A stretch of DNA of 64,000 nucleotides from contig CASEYV010000001.1 of assembly GCA_949292245.1 (NCBI GenBank), positions 116,433-180,432 on the forward strand. Direction: 5' to 3'. Below the pieces are notes generated by a model that saw only the letters and a list, made by a program, of their open reading frames with translations, did not search any database and had not been told where the DNA came from. The position numbers and the translations under genes were made by a program. The stretch's first letter is position 1. Every line of letters starts with the position of its first letter. Positions 17,387 to 25,693 of the stretch are shown piece after piece. The DNA is from an uncultured bacterium (GTDB taxonomy: Bacteria; Bacillota_I; Bacilli_A; RF39; UBA660).

Positions 17387-18564
17387 TAATTTTCTCCTAA
17401 ATTAAAATAATCATACATATCTATATTTATGTGTGTATTATAACAGTAATCTATATTACCAATGATATTATTAATAATACGATTTAATAATTGAGATTTA
17501 TATTCTTCTGAAATATTATTAAATATTTCATCATATGTTGCTTTTAACTCCTTCATTTGATTACATAATACATAATTCACGGAATTATAATCATTTCTAT
17601 TCTTTTTTCTTTCAAATAAGCAACCACCATTACAAAAACCTTTTAAATCACAGTGCTTACAATCATTATTATTAAAAACATTATTCTCGATATCTTGAAT
17701 ATTTTCAGATACTCCCTCTTGTAATACTCCATTTTTCATTAATAAAAATTCATTATTATGATGTGATATTGAACAAGGTGAAATATCACCATCTATTGTT
17801 AAAAATAATTCAGAGCCGATTCCACAACCAGCATTTTCACGAAAAAAATAATTATTTAATTCTTTAATAAAAGCAGATGGATAATATTTGTTGTTTTCAT
17901 CTAATATATTATTAATAACTTGCTTATATTTTTCTTTAAAACTAAAATTATTAGTAGGTGTTTTATTCCAACACCAAGAATATATAAATCCATAATTTTT
18001 ATATATATTTTGTAATAAAAGCAAATCATCTAATGATTTTTCAGAAGCTATAACTGTATGAAAACATATATTTTTTCTATAATTTGATAATTCTTCCAAA
18101 TTTATATGCTCCAACACTTTAAATGGTTTATTATTAATTAAAACTCTTTCTTCCGAATAATTATCAAAAGATATAACAGTTTCATATAAAGGATATTTTT
18201 TAATTAATTCAATATGCTTATTATAATTAACACTCATTGATGTAATAACAGCTATATGTATTCCTTTATTACATAATTCATCATAATATTTTTCTAATAT
18301 CTTTTCTATTAAATCAATTTTTAATAATGGTTCTCCACCAAAAAATGTTATCAATTTAATATATTTTGTTTTTAATATACCTTCTTCAAACAAATAATAT
18401 AAATTTTCAATATCAAAATCTCTACTTTTACTGTAATTAACATAACAATATTTGCATCTCAAAGGACAATTATACGTTAAATTAATAAAAATTTCCGGTT
18501 TTTTATATCCATATTGTGATTTTTTTAAAAATCGACATATTGCTTTAATTTTTTCTGAAATCAT
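17386..18564 (-). CDS. Radical SAM/SPASM protein (maturase 4 of the operon)
   Basis: A 392-residue radical SAM enzyme. The [4Fe-4S] motif CPLRCKYC uses C33, C37 and C40, with the SAM-binding GGEP at 76-79. A C-terminal SPASM domain has cysteines at 247, 264, 302, 305, 311, 315 and 334 (CGIGS, DISPC, CKHC, CNGGC), enough to hold auxiliary clusters. SPASM enzymes typically modify peptides or proteins, for example sactipeptide thioether formation or sulfatase maturation. It overlaps both neighbours by one base (TAATG). The likely substrate in context is the Cys-tailed protein at 21377-22981. Confidence 0.88.
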   Translation of the reverse strand: MISEKIKAICRFLKKSQYGYKKPEIFINLTYNCPLRCKYCYVNYSKSRDFDIENLYYLFEEGILKTKYIKLITFFGGEPLLKIDLIEKILEKYYDELCNKGIHIAVITSMSVNYNKHIELIKKYPLYETVISFDNYSEERVLINNKPFKVLEHINLEELSNYRKNICFHTVIASEKSLDDLLLLQNIYKNYGFIYSWCWNKTPTNNFSFKEKYKQVINNILDENNKYYPSAFIKELNNYFFRENAGCGIGSELFLTIDGDISPCSISHHNNEFLLMKNGVLQEGVSENIQDIENNVFNNNDCKHCDLKGFCNGGCLFERKKNRNDYNSVNYVLCNQMKELKATYDEIFNNISEEYKSQLLNRIINNIIGNIDYCYNTHINIDMYDYFNLGEN

Positions 18565-19694
18565 TATAATCTTTCTTGGTTATTTGTTTTTATACCATTA
18601 TCATAATCTATTTTCCACATATTATAATTATATATTATATTATATAATTTTTCCATTTGTTCTTTCGACAATGATTTTAAAAAAATGTCTGTTTCTTCAT
18701 ATATTGAGGAATATATATTACAAGTATGAGAACAAATATTACACTGCCAATCATTTTTAAAATTCATTATTCTTTCATAACGGCAACCACCATCACAAAT
18801 AGATTTAAATTTACAATCTTTTTGACAATTTGATTTATATCTTAAATCTGTAATTATTTCTGTATCAACAAATGTATTTAAATTTCCTAATTTAAATCGT
18901 TCATCTTGCTGTGATAATATGGTGCAAGGATATATATCCCCATTTGGCTTAATAACAACATGTGTTCCAATATCACATGATATAACTGGTTGATTTTGAA
19001 TAACATTTGTAATAGTTTTCATTAAAAATCTAGGTATAAAAATAGTTTCATTAAATAAATCATTCTTAATATCATTATATACTTTATTTAATTGTTCTTT
19101 TAAATTTATATGATAATCATCTTTAAATGATAATTGATGAGCTATTGTAAAATCTCCACCAAATTTATATTTGTTATGCAAATCTTTAAATATTTTATAT
19201 GTATCGTAAAATGATTTAACCGAGATTTCATTTAAAACACATCTGCCTTCAAATATTCTTCCTTTTTTTAATTCATCAATTAAAGATTCATAAACTATAT
19301 TATTTGATATATTACCATTTGCCATTTTTCTTGTTGTATCATTACCGTCCCAAGACACTTGAATATCAAAATTAGTTCTATTTGGTTCATAAACTTCTTC
19401 CATAAATTTATGAAAATTAACAGTTCCATTTGTAACAACTTGAAATTGGAAATATTCTTTATAATTTTCAACTATTTTTTTAATTAAATCTATTTTTACT
19501 AATGGTTCACCACCAAAAAATATTAACCTTGGTTTATTAGAACAAGTAAACATATTTTTTATTTTTTCTACCCATTCATATGGAAATTCATTCATTATAT
19601 GTCTATTTTTTATATAGCAATATTCACATCTTAACGGACAAAATTCTGTAACCATTAAATAAGCATGATTTATAATAGGCGGTAATTTTACCAT
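18564..19694 (-). CDS. Radical SAM/SPASM protein (maturase 3 of the operon)
   Basis: A 376-residue radical SAM protein with CPLRCEYC (C19, C23, C26), FFGGEPL at 59-65, and a SPASM region beginning CDIGTHVVIKPNGDIYPC followed by CQKDCKFKSICDGGC and CNICSHTC. It resembles the 17386 gene in length and layout (an old duplication is likely) but differs in most residues outside motifs. The start overlaps the end of the intein-bearing maturase gene by 7 bases. Role inferred: post-translational peptide modification under anaerobic conditions. Confidence 0.88.
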   Translation of the reverse strand: MVKLPPIINHAYLMVTEFCPLRCEYCYIKNRHIMNEFPYEWVEKIKNMFTCSNKPRLIFFGGEPLVKIDLIKKIVENYKEYFQFQVVTNGTVNFHKFMEEVYEPNRTNFDIQVSWDGNDTTRKMANGNISNNIVYESLIDELKKGRIFEGRCVLNEISVKSFYDTYKIFKDLHNKYKFGGDFTIAHQLSFKDDYHINLKEQLNKVYNDIKNDLFNETIFIPRFLMKTITNVIQNQPVISCDIGTHVVIKPNGDIYPCTILSQQDERFKLGNLNTFVDTEIITDLRYKSNCQKDCKFKSICDGGCRYERIMNFKNDWQCNICSHTCNIYSSIYEETDIFLKSLSKEQMEKLYNIIYNYNMWKIDYDNGIKTNNQERL

Positions 19695-21361
19695 TTTCTA
19701 ACTCCGTTGTAAGCAGGTGAATTAATACCTGTTTCTGTATGAAAAACAGCATTTTCTTCTAAATGAAGATTATCAAACATTTTAGAACCACGCATATATT
19801 CATCTTTTGGTATATACAATGAATCGTGTTTAAACAATGAACTTATTTGTGAAGCATATTCATCATATATTTGAGTTTCAATAGGTAATATTGAACATAA
19901 ATTACAAAATCTTTTTGATAAACTTTTATTATGAACTAAATTAGAAGCTGGACATTCTGTGCATTGTAAATTACCACATTTTCTATGATTACATAAAGGC
20001 AAAACTAAAAATTCTTTTTCAAATTGTTTTAATTTTTCTTCGTTTATTCCGTCTGTTAAAGAACCAACTTTAAATGTTTTATGGTCACCAAAATATATAC
20101 AAGGATATATATCGCCATTTATATCTATATGATAATTATTTCCTAATTTTGAACATAAAAAGAAATTTTTAGGCATTTTTCTTTTTGTATATATTAATTG
20201 CCAATTATAATAATATAATTCTTCACCTTTATTTGAATATTCCAAATACAATTTAGCTATTTCGGTTAATTGTTTTCTAAATTCATCTGCAAATTCTACA
20301 CCGTGATAATTAGCTTCATGAATAAAGTAATATCCAAAATTAAAAACATTATTTTCTAAACAAAATTTATAACTTTCCGCCAAATCTGGTAATGTCATAG
20401 GTGTTATAGCTGGTGTAACACATATATCATGATTGTATTTTGTAGTGCCTAATTTTTTAATAACATTTTTAAAAAATTCATCGTCATATTTTCCTTTTGT
20501 TAATCTGGATTTTGAAGCACTATATATACCATCCCAAGAAATAGCCGTTTTATGAGGACATATTATTTTTCTATCACACCAATCATAAACAACATCCATA
20601 TTTGTGCCGTTAGTTACAACACATAATTCAAATTTAACATCTCTAATTCTTTCAACTTTTTTAAAAACTTTAGCAACATTCATAAAACAATCTGGACGTA
20701 ATGTTATTTCACCACCAGTTATCGTAACATCAACTCTATCTTCAAAAGGTAATATCATTAAAAGTTTTTCCAGATTTTCAAAATCTTGAAATTCTTGTGC
20801 ATGATATTTATATTCACCTAATTGATGACAATTATGAACCAAAATATTATTTGCAATATATGTATGTTCAGTTGTTTCAATATTATATACATAGTCATTA
20901 AAATCAATTTCTTCAATTAATTCAACATTATCTATATTAATAGGAGAATAATTTTCAAAATTATTAGTTATATTAAATTTAGGTAATTTAACAGATTTTA
21001 TTTTCTTTTCTTTTTTCTTAATTAATTTTTCAGCTGTTGTCCATTGATTTCTTCCATCTAAAATTGGATGTTCACCTGTAATTAATAATTTATTACCTAA
21101 TTTAGTATTAATTTGATATAATTTTTCAACATATCTTGGATTAAAGACATGTGTAACTTTAGCTGTTTTTAACTTTCTTTGTTTATTTTTTTCAGAAATT
21201 TCATTGAATGCAACAATTTCATCACCAATTTTAATATCTTTAATTGGTTTAACTGTTAAATCACTCATTGTTATCTGTGTGTCACCAGATACACAATAAC
21301 AACAATGTAAATTACATCCAGAATAGGCTTTTATTGATAATTTATTAATAGTTTCAAACAT
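19688..21361 (-). CDS. Radical SAM/SPASM protein interrupted by a mini-intein (maturase 2)
   Basis: The precursor is 557 residues, with a 155-residue intein at residues 23-177. Splicing gives a 402-residue radical SAM protein. Before the intein are C16, C20 and Y22; the intein supplies its own Cys1 at 23, and the +1 extein Cys178 follows. Only the spliced product has CNLHCCYC, the intact CxxxCxxC cluster motif. Downstream are TITGGEITLRPD and a SPASM-like region (DINGDIYPC, CNHRKCGNLQCTECP, CNLC). The unspliced form also has a CxxxCxxC (using the intein Cys1) but followed by intein sequence. The gene starts 15 bases after the stop of the Cys-tailed protein gene. Confidence 0.88.
   Translation of the reverse strand: MFETINKLSIKAYSGCNLHCCYCVSGDTQITMSDLTVKPIKDIKIGDEIVAFNEISEKNKQRKLKTAKVTHVFNPRYVEKLYQINTKLGNKLLITGEHPILDGRNQWTTAEKLIKKKEKKIKSVKLPKFNITNNFENYSPINIDNVELIEEIDFNDYVYNIETTEHTYIANNILVHNCHQLGEYKYHAQEFQDFENLEKLLMILPFEDRVDVTITGGEITLRPDCFMNVAKVFKKVERIRDVKFELCVVTNGTNMDVVYDWCDRKIICPHKTAISWDGIYSASKSRLTKGKYDDEFFKNVIKKLGTTKYNHDICVTPAITPMTLPDLAESYKFCLENNVFNFGYYFIHEANYHGVEFADEFRKQLTEIAKLYLEYSNKGEELYYYNWQLIYTKRKMPKNFFLCSKLGNNYHIDINGDIYPCIYFGDHKTFKVGSLTDGINEEKLKQFEKEFLVLPLCNHRKCGNLQCTECPASNLVHNKSLSKRFCNLCSILPIETQIYDEYASQISSLFKHDSLYIPKDEYMRGSKMFDNLHLEENAVFHTETGINSPAYNGVRKW
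20831..21295 (-). other. Mini-intein (155 aa, no endonuclease) in radical SAM maturase
   Basis: Residues 23-177 of the 19688-21361 product. Block A is CVSGDTQITM, block B is ITGEHPIL, and the C-terminal blocks F/G are YVYNIETTEHTYIANN and ILVHN followed by Cys+1. Penultimate His, terminal Asn and nucleophilic Cys1 and Cys+1 are all present, so it should splice. There is no LAGLIDADG or HNH insertion; a Lys-rich linker (about residues 93-103 of the intein) marks where an endonuclease would sit. The insertion is in frame, so this is not a broken gene. Confidence 0.92.
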
Positions 21362-21376
21362 TGATATATCTTTAAA

Positions 21377-22981
21377 TTAGTGTGTTCCACATTTTTGGTC
21401 ATGACATTGTTTTGTATTACAAGCCTGACAAGATACTTGACATCTATTTTGACAAGCAACTTGGCAAGTATATATACATCTATCATTTGAATCAAACCAA
21501 CCATCTCTTAATTTTAAGCATCTGTCCATTTTATCCAATAATTGTTCTAATTGTTGATAGTCTGCTTTTTTAACAACTTCTTCATTATTTAATGAGTAAT
21601 TTCTATTTACATCAAAAGTAAATGTGTTTTTTTGATTGGCTTCAATAGAATCTGGCATATATTCATATATTGTTTCAGATGTTTTAGCTGGATTATCTAA
21701 TAATTGTTGACCATTTTGTACATCATTTGGATTTGGTTTTAATTCAGAATATTTTTTAATACCACGAGCGGATAAATTTTCAGAAGTTTCGACACCAATA
21801 TAATTAGGTTGGGTAACATTTATTTTTAAATCACCGGTTAAACCATAAAATGTAAATCCCCCTAATTCCATAGTATCACCATCTGTTCTTCTAGCTCTAG
21901 TAACGACTAAACGATAATATAAATATGGTGTATTATTATTAATATTAAATGTTCTTGTTCTATTTTGACCCCAATTATTATCTTCATTAAGATGAGTATC
22001 AATAACTGTCCATCTATTATTATCATTAGATGCTTGTATAGTCCAATCACAAGGTGTTTCCCAATCGTATCTTCTGTTATCTGCTCTCATTAAATATGAT
22101 TTTAAAATTATATAATTTCCGATATTAAATGTTATTATAACTGGATTACTTGCTGAAGGATATCTTCCAAAATCAATAACCGAAGCATCGTTTCTAAATA
22201 ATCTATATGTATTATTTCCTAATTCTCTACAATAAACATTTAATGAATTGCTATTGTTAGAATTTATATTTGTCGGACTATTATAAGGTTTATCATAAAC
22301 CATTTCTGATTCTGATTCACCTGCTAATTTTCCATCAACAGAAGATATTGTTTCATTGACATAATATCTATCACCTGTCCATTCAACTACAAATTTTTTA
22401 TATGGATTTGATTCATATGAAATTATAATGAAATTTCCAACTAAATTTGTTAAATTTTGGTCAGAATATAATTTAACTTCATCATCTTCTTTAAAAGTTT
22501 GATAAGAATCTGTCCAATAAACAGTTTCATTAACAATATCATTAGCAGTATTATATTCTCTATATAAAACTTTATATGACTTTATTCTTCTTCTTTGATA
22601 TGTCGATGTTGTCCCATATTCTGATAATTTAAAATTGGTTGCTAATTGAGTATTTAAATTTCTCATACTTCTACGAATATTATTTTCATTTCCTAAGGTA
22701 TGAATTAAATTACTTTCAACAGAAATATCTTGATTTACTTCACCTGGTAATCCAGAATATGTTTTTCTTTTAGTATCTCTTACATTTAATGGTATAGTAT
22801 CATGCATAGCAATAGCCATACCTTTCCAGCCACCAACCCAACGACCGCCCCAATCAGGACCTTTACCAGACCATACTTTCCAAACACCATTCCAATTTAA
22901 TGCTTTATTTCTAAAACTTCTTCTAATTTCATCATAGATAGAGCGTTTAATTACTTCACCAGTTGTTTCATTATAATTCAT
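21377..22981 (-). CDS. Discoidin-like virion adhesin with cysteine-rich C-terminal tail, probable maturase substrate
   Basis: A 534-residue protein. Residues 28-55 are unusually rich in Trp and Gly (NWNGVWKVW, WGGRWVGGWKG). Residues about 280-380 resemble an F5/8 type C (discoidin) carbohydrate-binding domain (CDWTIQASNDNNRWTVIDTH, then YLYYRLVV and MELGGFTFYG). A helix at 470-490 leads into a tail with Cys at 488, 502, 506, 510, 514, 518, 521, 526 and 531, ending CGTH; only two other Cys occur in the preceding 487 residues. It lies between radical SAM maturase genes and overlaps the upstream one by 11 bases. Inference: a tail-fibre or surface protein whose Cys tail is modified. Metal binding or disulfides are alternatives. 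Confidence 0.7.
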   Translation of the reverse strand: MNYNETTGEVIKRSIYDEIRRSFRNKALNWNGVWKVWSGKGPDWGGRWVGGWKGMAIAMHDTIPLNVRDTKRKTYSGLPGEVNQDISVESNLIHTLGNENNIRRSMRNLNTQLATNFKLSEYGTTSTYQRRRIKSYKVLYREYNTANDIVNETVYWTDSYQTFKEDDEVKLYSDQNLTNLVGNFIIISYESNPYKKFVVEWTGDRYYVNETISSVDGKLAGESESEMVYDKPYNSPTNINSNNSNSLNVYCRELGNNTYRLFRNDASVIDFGRYPSASNPVIITFNIGNYIILKSYLMRADNRRYDWETPCDWTIQASNDNNRWTVIDTHLNEDNNWGQNRTRTFNINNNTPYLYYRLVVTRARRTDGDTMELGGFTFYGLTGDLKINVTQPNYIGVETSENLSARGIKKYSELKPNPNDVQNGQQLLDNPAKTSETIYEYMPDSIEANQKNTFTFDVNRNYSLNNEEVVKKADYQQLEQLLDKMDRCLKLRDGWFDSNDRCIYTCQVACQNRCQVSCQACNTKQCHDQKCGTH

Positions 22982-24323
22982 TGATTTTACCTTTATCCAT
23001 ATCCATTATTTCTTTATTAATATTTACCAACTGTTGAACTACCTTTTTTAAAACTTCGTTAAAATTAGGTAATATAATATCTTCCATATCTATAATTTTT
23101 TCATAAAAAGTTAATAGACTAACTGCATATTCTTGCGTAGTTGGATTTTTAGTTAATACTTCTTCAAATAAGTAATTTAATAATGAAATATTTTGAGCCA
23201 AAATATTTAAACGATGTGAACGAATATTGGAGCAATTTAATAAATTTAATTGATGTTCATATGCTACAGTAACTATAACAATGTTAATCATACATTGTAT
23301 TTCATTCATTTTATTACCATTACCATTAACAGTTAAATTTTCAGATGGACAACCACCTTTACAGACACTTCTTGCAATACAATCATCACAATCATATGCA
23401 CCACTAATTGTTCCATTATTAAATTCTATTTCTTTAATATCGTTATCATCAAAAATATTACCCATTACTAAATCACGATATTTATATGAAATAGCATGAC
23501 GTTGATGACAAGGTAAAATATCACCATTAACTCCAATAGAACAAGATGTAAATGTTCCTGCTGAACAAACTTTTGTTTGATAATCATTAAGAGGTATCAT
23601 TAAAACATTTTCAATATAATCTTCTATAAATTTAATTGTTATATTTTTCTTATTTTCATTGTCATTATAAATATCAAATAACCAATCCCATACTATATTT
23701 AAATTTTTATATAAATTCATTAATTGTTCTGCTGACCAAAAAACATCAGTAACAGGAACAGGAGCAATATTTACAATACCCATATCAACAATAGATTTTA
23801 TTGAATTTAATAATTCATTTACATCTTCTGGTAAAATTGTCATACGAGCTTCAATTAAATAACCTAGGTGTCTATTAATTAATTTTTCAACATTTTCTTT
23901 AACTTTGTCATATGAATTACATCTATTTCTATCATGTATTTCTTTTATACCATCAATAGACACTAAAATACCCAATTCATATTCTTCAATAATATCAATC
24001 ATATGTTCGTTTAAAATTGTTAAATTGGTTGTTACACCAAACGACATATTATATTTTTTATCCGAAGCATACTTCATAGCATGTTCTATTACTTCAAAAT
24101 TAAGAAATGGTTCTCCACCAAAAAAATTAACAACAAATGGAAATTTACCGTCATTTGTTAAAAGATAATTCTCATAACATTTATCGAGTATTTTTTCAAC
24201 ATTTTCAATACTCATTTTTAAATCATTTTTATTATTTTCAAAACAATAAGGACATCTTAAATTACAATTATTAGTTATATTTAATGTGACATCTCTTAAT
24301 TTAAAGTATTCATTAAATTTCAT
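22971..24323 (-). CDS. Radical SAM/SPASM protein (maturase 1, first gene of the operon)
   Basis: A 450-residue enzyme with CNLRCPYC (C20, C24, C27), VNFFGGEPFLNF near 65-76, and LVSIDGIKEIHDRNR, typical of anSME/SPASM-type proteins. A SPASM region follows: CSAGTFTSCSIGVNGDILPC, then CDDCIARSVCKGGC. A 110-residue C-terminal helical extension follows the SPASM domain. AAAGG-type ribosome binding site. Its stop region overlaps the Cys-tailed protein gene, so maturase and candidate substrate are translationally coupled. Confidence 0.88.
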   Translation of the reverse strand: MKFNEYFKLRDVTLNITNNCNLRCPYCFENNKNDLKMSIENVEKILDKCYENYLLTNDGKFPFVVNFFGGEPFLNFEVIEHAMKYASDKKYNMSFGVTTNLTILNEHMIDIIEEYELGILVSIDGIKEIHDRNRCNSYDKVKENVEKLINRHLGYLIEARMTILPEDVNELLNSIKSIVDMGIVNIAPVPVTDVFWSAEQLMNLYKNLNIVWDWLFDIYNDNENKKNITIKFIEDYIENVLMIPLNDYQTKVCSAGTFTSCSIGVNGDILPCHQRHAISYKYRDLVMGNIFDDNDIKEIEFNNGTISGAYDCDDCIARSVCKGGCPSENLTVNGNGNKMNEIQCMINIVIVTVAYEHQLNLLNCSNIRSHRLNILAQNISLLNYLFEEVLTKNPTTQEYAVSLLTFYEKIIDMEDIILPNFNEVLKKVVQQLVNINKEIMDMDKGKINEL

Positions 24324-24350
24324 ATAAAAATCCTTTTAATATTTTTGTAA

Positions 24351-24379
24351 AGTATATCATAAAAAAATAGATTAAACAA
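24351..24379 (-). promoter_or_regulatory. Candidate promoter of the radical SAM operon
   Basis: On the minus strand TTGTTT (24374-24379), 17 bases, TATACT (24351-24356), followed about 28 bases later by the first ATG. The -35 lies inside the terminator hairpin of the preceding gene. No TATAAATA box is seen here. Confidence 0.45.
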
Positions 24380-24399
24380 TATTGTTTAATCTATTTTTA
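24361..24399. terminator. Terminator after 24401-24964 gene
   Basis: A 16-base perfect inverted repeat (arms 24365-24380 and 24381-24396) with flanking A and T tracts, between the 24401-24964 gene and the radical SAM operon. Confidence 0.8.
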
Positions 24400-24400
24400 T

Positions 24401-24964
24401 TTACTCACAAAAATTTTTAGTCATTTCTTGACAAATTTTATTAAGTCTATCGGAACATAAATTATAATTTGAGTTATGACCTATTTTATAATAATATTTT
24501 AAATCATTACCCAAATAATAAAAATGCTTATCATCATAACCAATAAGTAAAAATTGTTTTTTACTTTTTTTGTTTTCTATGAAATATTTTTTAGCAAAAT
24601 TTAAAAAATCATTATATTTTTTATAATAGTCATCATTTTCATCTAAATCTTTAAATGTTGCTCCATTTCCAATAAACAATTTACCATTTTCACCAAAATA
24701 AATCGAACGTCTATTTGATGTATCGTAATCTAAAAATCTTTTAGGATTTAAATCCTTATCATATGAATATCTGGATAAAATATTTTTCCATTTATTATTG
24801 ACTTTAATAGAAGATACTTCTATTTCATCTACCATCGTAAATCCAAATTTTTTAGCTAATGATGAATAAATTGAATCTATTACAGTATTATTATTTTGTA
24901 ATAATACATAATCTTTATAATTTCTTTCAATAGCTTGATTTACTATATAATCTTTAAATCTCAT
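24401..24964 (-). CDS. Hypothetical protein
   Basis: A 187-residue Lys/Tyr/Asn-rich protein standing alone between two terminators with its own TTGACA promoter. Segments such as KQFLLIGYDDKHFYYLG suggest alternating beta strands. There is no signal peptide. GAGG lies before the ATG. The isolated unit with a strong host-type promoter suggests an early gene, possibly host-directed. Family not recognised. Confidence 0.5.
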   Translation of the reverse strand: MRFKDYIVNQAIERNYKDYVLLQNNNTVIDSIYSSLAKKFGFTMVDEIEVSSIKVNNKWKNILSRYSYDKDLNPKRFLDYDTSNRRSIYFGENGKLFIGNGATFKDLDENDDYYKKYNDFLNFAKKYFIENKKSKKQFLLIGYDDKHFYYLGNDLKYYYKIGHNSNYNLCSDRLNKICQEMTKNFCE

Positions 24965-24981
24965 AAAAACCTCATATAAAA

Positions 24982-25016
24982 AATGCTATATTAATTTTTA
25001 GTTAATATAGCATAAA
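24982..25016 (-). terminator. Terminator after thyX, overlapping the next promoter
   Basis: An 11-base stem (24984-24994 and 25002-25012) with a 7-base loop, followed on the minus strand by a T run. The -10 box of the 24401-24964 gene's promoter lies inside one arm. Confidence 0.8.
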
Positions 25017-25031
25017 AAATAATTTTGTCAA
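25004..25031 (-). promoter_or_regulatory. Sigma70-like promoter for 24401-24964 gene
   Basis: On the minus strand TTGACA (25026-25031), 16 bases, TATATT (25004-25009). Transcription would start near 24997, inside the loop of the thyX terminator, so the new transcript would lack the 5' arm and escape termination. Confidence 0.65.
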
Positions 25032-25039
25032 CACATTTT

Positions 25040-25693
25040 TTATTTTATTTCATCTTTGTATTCTTCAAAGATATCATCAAAAAGAACTGGAATTTTAGAA
25101 TGAAATTCATTCAATAACATCAACATAACTTCTCTTACAGATGGGTGTGCTGCTTTTGAACATCTCAATTTTAAAATATATCTCCACTCTCTCATATTTG
25201 CTTTAATATTAATTTCAGTTTTTAAACTATGTGGAAGAATCATTCGTAATTGGTCTGGTAAAGCCCCATTTTTAGCCATTTTCATATATGATTCTTCTAT
25301 ATTTTGCATAGTTTTAAACCAAATATCATATAATTCTGAATTTTCTTCTATATGACATGGCTTAATAAATGTTAATTCATTACCAAATTTTCCTTTAGAA
25401 TAATTACAATATCTCGTAGATTCAACTGCAAAAGAACAATGTCTATGTCTAGTTATATCTTTCAAAACACCTGTATCTGTAATAATTTTAACATGAATAT
25501 CAGCAAATTCTATCATGGCTGTATGACCCATATCAATTAATTTACTAATCATTTTAATTGCAGATGAAGTATCATCTGATATATTATTTTCCGTTTTATA
25601 ACAAGTTCTTGCTGCCTTTTCAATTGTTTTTAATATTACATCTGAATTTATATTAGATATAATTTCAACACTTGGCTTTACAATTTTTACCAT
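25040..25693 (-). CDS. thyX: Flavin-dependent thymidylate synthase
   Basis: Makes dTMP from dUMP using FAD, NADPH and methylene-tetrahydrofolate. The ThyX signature RHRHCSFAVESTR (RHRxxSxxxxSxR) is intact, with GHTAMIEFADIHVKI before it and LRMILPHSLKTE and NMREWRYILKLRC after it. It is 217 residues long, usual for the family. A phage serine hydroxymethyltransferase at 53900 would regenerate the folate cofactor. The ribosome binding site AGGAG lies inside the HNH nuclease gene, whose end overlaps the first 29 bases. Confidence 0.95.
   Translation of the reverse strand: MVKIVKPSVEIISNINSDVILKTIEKAARTCYKTENNISDDTSSAIKMISKLIDMGHTAMIEFADIHVKIITDTGVLKDITRHRHCSFAVESTRYCNYSKGKFGNELTFIKPCHIEENSELYDIWFKTMQNIEESYMKMAKNGALPDQLRMILPHSLKTEINIKANMREWRYILKLRCSKAAHPSVREVMLMLLNEFHSKIPVLFDDIFEEYKDEIK

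Noticed and set aside
19688-21361. Radical SAM gene interrupted by an unrelated insertion that inactivates it
   Set aside because: The insertion is in frame and has all intein splice residues (Cys1, block B His, HN end, Cys+1); removal restores CxxxCxxC.
23905-24168. Plus-strand 87-aa reading frame opposite radical SAM maturase 1
   Set aside because: Antisense shadow of conserved coding sequence with no ribosome binding site.
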